Below are positions 56,516-64,000 of a stretch of 64,000 nt of DNA, piece by piece; position 1 is the stretch's first letter; each line of letters begins with the position of its first letter. The notes beneath the pieces were generated by a model. The model worked only from the letters and a program-made list of their open reading frames with translations. It had not been told where the DNA came from and made no database searches. The stretch comes from Schistocephalus solidus (lineage: Eukaryota; Platyhelminthes; Cestoda; Diphyllobothriidea; Diphyllobothriidae): the NCBI GenBank assembly GCA_017591395.1, contig WEDG01002550.1, forward strand, positions 1 through 64,000, given 5' to 3'. Position numbers and translations under genes: made by a program.

Positions 56516-57409
56516 ATTCGAAAAATAAAATTATAGAAAGTTGGTGTTCATGAAGGGAAATCCCAAATCACCACTCATCATTGTTTTATGGGTTCGTTTT
56601 ACAAGGTAATAATTTACAGGGTTTCGCACCGGCATTTTAGATTTAGTTAACATCGCACCAACTAGAAGTCGGCGGTAGCCCTTTAGTTTCCATCTTTTTA
56701 ACTTGTTTTACCAACCGATGATTTTCAATTTTGATCGAAAAGGTAAGAAATGATCATTAAGACTTACGCTCTGCTTAGATAACACATATTTTTTTAAAGT
56801 TAAGGCAGGTTATAGCAAATAAGAAAAGAAACATAGCTAAAACGTTTTTCCTTTGTTAAAGACCCTTTGTCAGTTTGGTTTCTTAGCAGTTAGTTCGGTT
56901 TACCGCTTGCAAGTTCTACACACGTGCAACAGAAATAGAAATTGGCAGCATACATTTTGACTTGGAATACCCATTGCTAAAGGAATGCGACTTTTATTGA
57001 AACATCACGAGACACTGTAAAATCTGACACCACCGAGTCAACTTAAGAAGCCGTTAGTAATCTTTCCTATCTCCTAGTAAATGTATCTATTCCCTTCTGA
57101 AAATTTAGGATAAAATATGCGTATGAAATTCCGTCTTTGCTGCAAAAATATTAGTCCATATATATAAGGCACATGGTACATGGTAAAAATGTGCAGTGTA
57201 AACATTTGTGAGTTTTACTTCATACATAAAGATCGCTTGGTTATTTCTAGGAGCCTTTTGTGCATCTTGAATGCTTGACTAAATTCGGATTAGCTTTCTC
57301 TGATTCAAAGGAGTAATCAATTGGTCAAACCCTAACGAAGGCTCTGATATTACTTTATTTGTTTTTATTAATTTAATCACAGATTAACTCTAAAAAGAAG
57401 ATATTTTAC
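56516..57409. other. No recognised feature; probable intron
   Basis: AT-rich with few long frames, adjacent to a splice donor at 57410, so likely intron on the minus strand. Confidence 0.4.
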
Positions 57410-57651
57410 CTGACAATCTGAAACACAGTGCGAGCCATTGGTTTTAGGTCAGTTGTACCGACGATTTTGGTGCCCTCAATGAATTTCATTTTCCCATAAA
57501 TTAAGGATGAGTCAAGATCCACACAAACAAGTATCCGTGGACGTGGGAGGCTGAAGTTACCTTCGACGAGGTGTTTCATAGGCGATGGGCACACAAGACC
57601 GATTTTATCATTCCAACGCACGAATTCATCTGTGGATTCTGTTGTTGGAAT
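57410..57651 (-). CDS. Internal exon of an unidentified protein
   Basis: A 242-base minus-strand exon, phase 0 at the start and two bases over at the end. The acceptor is TTTTAATACTTCTTATTACAG|ATTCCAACAACAG and the donor GATTGTCAG|GTAAAATAT, both good. It reads IPTTESTDEFVRWNDKIGLV, CPSPMKHLVEGNFSLPRPRI, LVCVDLDSSLIYGKMKFIEG, TKIVGTTDLKPMARTVFQIV. There is no signal peptide or membrane segment in this piece and I do not recognise the family. Balanced codon use and the clean splice borders make it much more credible than other frames nearby. It may or may not belong to the same gene as the 48841-49086 exon. Confidence 0.6.
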
Positions 57652-57992
57652 CTGTAATAAGAAGTATTAAAAGGTAACAAATGAAAGCAAAAACAAAAAG
57701 AAAAAACATCCTCAGTAGGCGCCACTTTCTAGCAATTTTAATTAAATTCAGAATGTTTACTTCAGACCCATAGAATGAGTAGAAAGTGAGACAGGCTAGG
57801 AGAAAAAAACTTTCGTCAGCAATGTACTTCTAGTCAACGATTACATTCTAATAAAAGGAAAAAGCAGCAATTTATAAACTGGATTGCCGAAGAGAATACA
57901 AACAGAGGATGCTGGGGGACCCAAGGATGGGCCGATCTTCATCTGGGAAACACTTGCCTTTAGCTAGTTCCTGTGCTGCCAGCATTGTTTAC
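57652..57992. other. Probable intron upstream of the exon
   Basis: No further exon was identified; A-rich near 57690-57710. Confidence 0.35.
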
Positions 57993-58175
57993 CAATTATG
58001 AGATTCAACTTATGAGATTCAATTATGAGATTCAACTTATGAGATTCAATTATGAGATTCAACTTCTTAGCAATATAAGCCAATTGATACTACGAGGCGT
58101 GGAAGCTTATGAGATTCAATTATGAGATTCAACTTCTTAGCAATATAAGCCAATTGATACTACGAGGCGTGGAAG
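57993..58175. repeat. Tandem repeat: 27-bp array plus an exact 70-bp duplication
   Basis: From 57995 the words TTATGAGATTCAAC and TTATGAGATTCAA alternate (a 27-base period) for about 75 bases. 58036-58105 is then repeated exactly as 58106-58175 (70 bases, ending TACGAGGCGTGGAAG). Exact identity means a recent duplication, or an assembly effect. Confidence 0.9.
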
Positions 58176-59726
58176 CTCTCAACTTCAGGTTTAATTCACT
58201 GTGCTTAGAAAACCTGACTTGAAACCCTTTCCTCCATCGCCCACCTAAATCGCACATACTATATGCTACTAAGGCAGGCATTCAGAAGTTTAAACCAAAG
58301 ACGGTAAAACATTCAGGATAAAGGAAAAAAGATGCAGCGATCTATAAGAGGATTCAAGGAAGGAGGCTGTTGTTAGTATGCACGCAGAGGCTGCAGCGTT
58401 ACGGTCGTTTTCCTTCTTTGGAGAAAATAATGAAGAAATCTGGACGCCCTTACTTCAATAGGCGCTATATAAAACTACAAAGATGCTACTCAGAACGGCA
58501 TTTTCTAAGAAACCGAATTGACTGAAGTGAGCAGAAATGCAGACGATATGATCAGACGCCATTCTTATCGGCTTAATGTAATCTAAGTCACCTTTTTTAA
58601 CACACAGCCATAAAGCAGCCTAGGTTATGCAAACAGTGGGGATTATAAGCTCTTCCAAAAACAAAGTATGGCATGTTAGGACAGAAGGTTGCCAGTAAAC
58701 GTTCCTCCACGTCCGTTCTGTATACAAAACGTCCGGAGAAAAGTCACCTGGTCCAATCTTCAATAGCCTACAAAGAGGGATTTCAGGATACAGTATTTCT
58801 AGGAGAGGCGAAAGGCAGGACTCTTTGAGATGACCTCAGAGTAGCAGTAAGACTATATCCTTTGACACGTCCTCTAACAGTAGGAGCGTGAGGATTATTA
58901 ACATTTTTTCCCTAGATTGCCTAAAGCAGTTCGTAAGTCTTCCGTGATGGAAGATTAATTGCCTGGCAGTACATATTAAAACAACGTTGCATATCCTGTC
59001 GTTGTCTTTGACGTTGAGACTCAGAGTAACAGATAGCAACCGACGAAATGAACCTAATATATCTGCTCAAAATTACCCGAAGTAGAAGTTGAAGTTATGT
59101 ACTGCATGAGACCATAACATTCCTTGGAGTACAGTGTCCAGCAGCAGCTGACCAGCACTTGTTGCTGTGTGTTTGATACGATATTAATTCATACGCGGCA
59201 AACAGCAGTTTCTATCAATTTTTAAAGTTATAAAGGGAAAATTTGAAAGACCTGCAATCCTATGTTAGTTATTACAGATACGCTGAGGTGTGGAAATGTG
59301 ACAAACCGGACGGCCGTGTCCCCACGCGCATGCCTGACCGGCTAACACTTGAATAAAATTATATCGTTATAGTACATTTTTAAAATGTTTAAACTGCGTT
59401 TGAAGACTAAGCAAGAGGTGCAAACGTCCAAAAATCCACGTAGCTCCATAATTGGCAAACTTTATCCCCTTTTCATTACAAGAGTGTTTCTAGGCTTTCG
59501 GATAAATTTGCTGCACATCTATTCGATGTGTGTTCATATGCCAGTATGATCATCTGAATTGCAGACAATCTTAAAGGAGAGTAAAAAAGCTCAGCATCCT
59601 TCTCGAAAAAAAAGGAATCACCAAATCCGTTACCGGATTGAAGACGCCTTTTCATTGAGAGGATTGAGCCAAGAATAGAGGCTATACATTTTTATGGCTT
59701 GTGACGTTACTGGATTTTCAGGTCCT
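58176..59726. other. No recognised feature
   Basis: Short frames only. The 67-codon minus frame at 59039-58836 has an alternating Leu-rich tail and no known motif. Confidence 0.35.
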
Positions 59727-60221
59727 CTACTCTCCCCTCCGTAAGATCGTAAATGAGGCGACAATGAAGATAAAGTTAGGTAGCACAGCAACCAGAAAAT
59801 GAAAGTGCGCCAGATCGGATAACTTTGCAACTAGTCTCCTGTTAGCCCTCAGGCCTATTCTTCCTCGTATTTCGTACATTAAATGGCTTGTATTCGAGCA
59901 GGTCTTATCGCACGCAAACTGGAATCGAACACACACGAGCAAGAATAGATCGCAGAACGCGTCGGCTGACAGTAATAAATTGCTGTCAGTGTCCTCCCAC
60001 AGAGTAAAGCCTTCCTCAGTATCAGAATAAATGCTGGGATAAAGATTCAAAGTGACAGGAGGTAAAAAAATCAGACTTTCGACTTTCTGCTCACAAAAAA
60101 GTCTAGCAATATCACCCACGGACGTGCAATTTAATCTTATATTAATCCACCCCGTAGGCATCGCTTGTTTTGCTGCTGTCATATGTGACAGTGAAACCTT
60201 ATATGAATTCAGAAATTCCAA
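59727..60221 (-). CDS. Open frame of 164 codons, unassigned (possible exon)
   Basis: The longest clean frame in the second half of the window. It includes MPTGWINIRLNCTSVGDIAR, LFCEQKVESLIFLPPVTLNL, DTEEGFTLWEDTDSNLLLSA and a hydrophobic end (FHFLVAVLPNFIFIVASF) that could be a membrane segment. No convincing acceptor or donor was placed and I do not recognise the protein. It may be an exon of the same minus-strand gene as 57410-57651 or a chance frame. Confidence 0.25.
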   Translation of the reverse strand: MEFLNSYKVSLSHMTAAKQAMPTGWINIRLNCTSVGDIARLFCEQKVESLIFLPPVTLNLYPSIYSDTEEGFTLWEDTDSNLLLSADAFCDLFLLVCVRFQFACDKTCSNTSHLMYEIRGRIGLRANRRLVAKLSDLAHFHFLVAVLPNFIFIVASFTILRRGE

Positions 60222-62604
60222 CTACTAAGCACATTATTCACTTTTGGTCAACTTCCTTTCCCTATTTTCTGAGAAATATGCTCTTAGAGTCATCGAAGGA
60301 ATATAAAAGTCAATATAAATCCCCACACTTACATAATTTAGGAAAGTTTCTTTCAAGCGAGCCATTCTCTGGATTGCCAACGAGCCCTTCTCGCACTTTG
60401 TCAAAAATTCAAGTTGTGCATCCTAGCAAGCAACGCATAATCGGGCAAACTAATAATCGTCTCCTACTTCCTCCCGCGTACGCAGCTCTTGCCAGTTTCC
60501 AATAAGAGTTTTATGTGAGGTGCTCATCTCCTGCGAGGACTATGCTCCTGATCGCAACTGCGTTGACACTAAATGGCTCACTGACACGAGGTTAAATCAA
60601 TCGATAATAATGTGCTTCAAAATGTGACACTTTGAGAGTGAAGGACGCTTCGGGGTTGAAAGCACAAATTTGTCTGCCCAAAATGGGACGTTGAATTAGT
60701 AGGGCAGACAAGAGCGAAGGTTTAATTGTAAACGGTAAAAACGCAGTGTTTCCTCCATGTAACACGTGTTATTTACCATGTTCCATCCTGCTTGAATGGA
60801 TTGAAATAAAGTTTGCTTAAGCGCAGGTGTAAGCTCAATGCACAAATGAAATATTACCCGCCCAGGTGAAAATTGTTTTGCTTCAGATTCCTCTCTCTCT
60901 ATTTACCACGGAAGTGTACAACTAAGAAGAAGAAAACTGCTACCCCGAAGGCTTGTGAAAACGTAATTCCCAGAATGAGGTTCGGATACAAAACGTGGTC
61001 TTGACTGAAATCTTGAGTAAATATTCCCATACAGTTAGCTCTGGACAGTTATTTTTTGCTGAATAATTCTAACTTTAAGTAAAACATCAAGTTGCCAAAT
61101 TCAACAATGCCGAGTTTTATTTTAAGGAGGTGGTGACATTGCTTAGGCCTGCCTAACTTAACTCATTCTAGTTTATAGGTAAAGCCACTGATGCTTCCTT
61201 TCAGGATTGGTAATGAGTATGGACGTTGCTTGGCGTTGAAGAGGTTGACGAATAAAAACAAACTTTTATCCCTATATTAATGAAAGGTATTGGCGAGAAA
61301 GAAAATTTGTAATTAAACCTAAAAATAGGTTTCTGGCAACCTACTTTAAAAGTTATGATGATACAAATTACTAACAAAAGGGGCTCCGGGTTTATTTTAC
61401 CAACCATTGCCCTAATTCGTCCGAAATTGGGTAGCGGAGATTGTAGCCATCTAAGTTCATAGCTATTTTTAGCTGCTAACTGCATAAATTGCATGATCTC
61501 GGGAAAAATAACCGTTTAAATGCTTGAGTGTTTGGCTGCGTCACCTTCAGCATTAGATTGTACCAATGTTTTTATTTCCGTTACATTTATCGACAAAATG
61601 ACCCAGATCAAAGTCACAAGAGTTTCAGGGACACTGGTACTCAACATATTCACTGGAACCCCAACCATTAACACGCAAGGTCCATGGTCGTTGACAGCGA
61701 CCGGTGATAACACTAAACTCTGCAAATAACCGTCTTAAGTCGAAACATACAGCAGGCCCTGATAGTTAACAATAATGTGAACGTACCCCGTTAATCTCTG
61801 ATTCCTGCTTCATAAACAGCTAATAAATTTAAATTTTACAGTCCTACAGTCTGGATAATCGCATAAGAGTAATTACTGTCAGAATCATACTGTTACAGCC
61901 GCCATTCATTCAGTGGTTTAGAGAGATAAAAGTGCGCCTTAAAGAAACACTCAATAAATAACTGGAATTAAGTTAAAATCTGGACGGAAATATATTTTGT
62001 CATTCAACTAAATATATAGTCATCGAACAAATATTGCTACCAAAGTGCATGTCCAAAAGCATTTCATAATAAACACGCCGATGATAAAATTTAAAGGAAT
62101 GGCAACAGCTGGGATGACCGCTCAGAACATAAACGGCTACTTCCTTCCAGGCAACGTGACATGACAAGTTTCAATCAGTCTCTATTCACAAGATGTAGAG
62201 TCCCTTATGAGATACAACGTTTTCTGTGCACAATCGGTATCTGAGATATTTGTTTACAAGGTGGACCCAAAAAAGGCACGAAGTAACCATTCCAAAAGTA
62301 AAACTACCATTAACACGCATCTGAAATGACAAATTACGTGACTAACAAATAATTCCCTGAACTCACAACAGTAAAGATGATTGACACAGAGTACAAAAGT
62401 GAATCATTTGTTTTTCTCTAAAGCAGCAACTGCACCTATTTCATTGAAGCCATTACTTTCCATTTCTCGTCCATGACGAAAAAACGCTTGGTTCAGTAAA
62501 ATTAAGTGGCATTGATGATATAATGTTACCGCTATGTAAAAAGGCTTAAACTGTCCTAACTTTACCGAATTTCCTTGACGAACGATCACCGATCGCTCGC
62601 GAAA
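60222..62604. other. No recognised feature
   Basis: 61725-61516 (-) is a 69-codon frame preceded by TTATTTGCAG, a possible acceptor, but without recognisable motifs. Nothing else stands out. Confidence 0.35.
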
Positions 62605-62970
62605 CGTACTCGTCACGTTCTGCCCTTGGGCTCACTCTCGAGCCCCGCCAGCCGCTGCACAGTGGCTAGTAGTAGAAGAGGCAGATGAATATTGCCTGGA
62701 CTATATTAAAATATTGCCAAAATATTGACTGGGCTAGCTGTTTCTGGCATATTAGCCTTCATCGGCCAACCATACGCAACCACAGGTGGTGCTTCACCCG
62801 AGGGTCGAACCCGCGACCTGTTGCTCAGAAGTTTAACGCTCTAACCCTTGAGTCACAGGTTCGGTGTTTAGCGGAAACCTACGCGTGCCGTTCTGCCTTG
62901 GGACTCCTACTCGAGCAGCCGCGAGCAGTCGCACAGCATTTAGTAGTATCAGAGGCAGATGAATAATGCC
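62605..62970 (-). repeat. tRNA-derived SINE-like repeat (S2), one copy plus a second tail
   Basis: Minus strand 62870-62785: CCTGTGACTCAAGGGTTAGAGCG (A-box), CTTCTGAG loop region, ACAGGTCGCGGGTTCGACCCTCGGGTGAAGC (B-box), then body GTATGGTTGGCCGATGAAGGCTAATATGCCAGAAACAGC and tail down to 62610. A second tail, about 75% similar, stands at 62890-62970 (CCGTTCTGCCTTGGGACTCC...GAGGCAGATGAATAATGCC) in the same orientation, so two copies lie in tandem with the outer one headless. Confidence 0.7.
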
Positions 62971-63699
62971 TCATTTTTAACTGAAACGTCACACAGTATA
63001 ATATTTAATTTTATTTTTTCCCCTAATCGAAGTCAGCCTGCATACATCTCTATTTTGTAAACAGACCTATGTTTTTCATTTTCAAAGTTATATCACAAAT
63101 CGCTTACCTTTTAAAAATATTGTAGTGACTGGAAACCCAGCTAGTTGTTTTGTACTTCTTTTCAAAAAATAAAACAAGTTTCAATCTCACAAAATGTGTC
63201 TGAAATATTTTCCGAAATATGCAAGATTTCCTGGTGATCGTGGTCAGTCTGCGGGCGAACTAGCCGTTATTATTTCATCTTTGCGAAATTGTACCACTTT
63301 GTGACAGTTTAATTTTGTTGAAGGATTATTCGATTTTGTATTTAGGAAAATAAACCAGTTCTTTATCTCTAGTACGTGGAAATTTGCTTAAACTTTTAAT
63401 GAATGTTTTGAACATGTTTTTTGCTTCTTGGAGATCAAAACCAAAGCCGAAATTGTTATCGCTTCCCTGTCCTCTGGACAGAACAGAAAATACCTCTCCC
63501 ATAAAACCTTGAACTTTCCAACAGCAAAGCACAGGATTTGTAACCACATTTCAAACTGAGGATAATTTAACCTCAATTTACTCAACGAATATTTAATTTT
63601 ACCCATTTGTTCAATACTCGGCTGCCTAGGCGGAATTCTTACTGCGCTGTAACCTCTGAGTTTTTCGAAACTAAGTCAACTGAATTATTAAAATCTGCG
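62971..63699. other. No recognised feature
   Basis: Minus frames at 63606-63326 are short and unrecognised. Confidence 0.35.
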
Positions 63700-64000
63700 A
63701 AAAGCTTCATTTATTAATGGTAGTTGTCTGCTAGATTGTAGACTTATTGCTTAGGAAATCCTGTTTGGACGGTCAATTTGCTGTGTCAGAATTGATGGCT
63801 TCCATACGTTGCAGTATTCTGGGCAAGCAACTTGATCCAATTGCAATTACTCTCATGACTCCCAGTGGGGCCTCATAGCTCAGGTGGCTAGAGTGTTAGC
63901 TGTAATAAAGCCTTCCTCTTGCTCTCAGGGGTTTTAATCCAACCAAAGTCACCCAGTGTTCTCATAAGTACATCATTTGTATTATTGAAATCTGCCGAAA
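63700..64000 (+). repeat. tRNA-headed repeat (S1), plus-strand copy running off the window
   Basis: Spacer 63745-63865 (TTGCTTAGGAAATCCTGTTTGG, TCCATACGTTGCAGTATTCTGGGC), tRNA-like head 63869-63950, then CTCATAAGTACATCATTTG and ATTGAAATCTGCCGAAA, which is the start of the next spacer. The order matches 28938-28546 reversed. Confidence 0.75.
63869..63950 (+). tRNA. Degraded tRNA-like head of S1
   Basis: GGCCTCATAGCTCAGGTGGCTAGAG keeps a good A-box and D-arm (GCTC/GAGT). The anticodon loop is GTAATAA (position-equivalent AAT). The T-arm (GGGGTTTTAATCCAACC) and acceptor 3' strand are damaged. Not a working tRNA. Confidence 0.55.

Noticed and set aside
57993..58175. CRISPR-like array
   Set aside because: The repeats are directly adjacent without unique spacers, and the context is eukaryotic.
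61516..61725. Cadherin-like exon (VAVNDHGP ... TSVPETLV)
   Set aside because: Only loose resemblance; no calcium-binding DxNDN or LDRE motif and no convincing donor.

Overview
This is a repeat-dominated stretch of an animal nuclear genome, most likely a parasitic flatworm (cestode or trematode; a large-genome cestode is my guess, low confidence). The evidence is indirect. Coding signal is broken into short pieces, the few probable host exons have GT..AG borders, several lineages of CR1-like non-LTR retrotransposon (LINE) dominate, there is a decayed Ty3/gypsy element, tRNA-derived short repeats are present, and telomere-like TTAGGG-type tracts occur. No bacterial-type operon, rRNA gene, CRISPR array or complete protein-coding gene was found.

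Layout. 1.4-23.5 kb is a graveyard of LINEs inserted beside and inside one another. I name two main lineages for convenience. Lineage A (with variants A' and A'') has copies at 1.4-2.3, 3.2-3.5, 3.5-4.0, 10.1-11.2, 12.3-14.1, 15.6-16.9, 18.7-19.9 and 20.3-22.6 kb. Lineage B has its most complete copy at 4.86-9.33 kb (ORF1, endonuclease, reverse transcriptase, C-terminal domain, 3' UTR) and others at 2.3-3.2, 11.2-12.2, 14.6-18.1 (interrupted by an A copy), 22.6-23.3 and 30.8-32.6 kb. 24.4-28.4 kb is a minus-strand Ty3/gypsy element with gag, protease, RT, RNase H and integrase, frameshifted throughout. 28.5-40.7 kb holds tRNA-like repeat units, a GC-rich repeat family (R3), a transposase-like fragment, a small gypsy fragment, and two copies of an inverted-repeat element with a telomere-like core. 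40.7-64 kb is mostly non-coding, with a third LINE lineage (45.2-47.5 kb), tRNA-derived SINE-like repeats, simple repeats and two convincing host exons at 48.8-49.1 kb (candidate ciliary CFAP161-like) and 57.4-57.65 kb (unknown protein), both minus strand.

How parts relate. Nothing here encodes an obviously working system; the elements look dead. The most informative patterns are structural: a hairpin kept in the 3' UTR of several B copies, a 372-bp stretch identical between two otherwise diverged A copies, a B-A chimera, tRNA cloverleaves recurring with a ~310-bp period, and a small inverted-repeat element carrying CCCTAA-like sequence. Boundaries of decayed repeats are approximate, usually within tens of bases.
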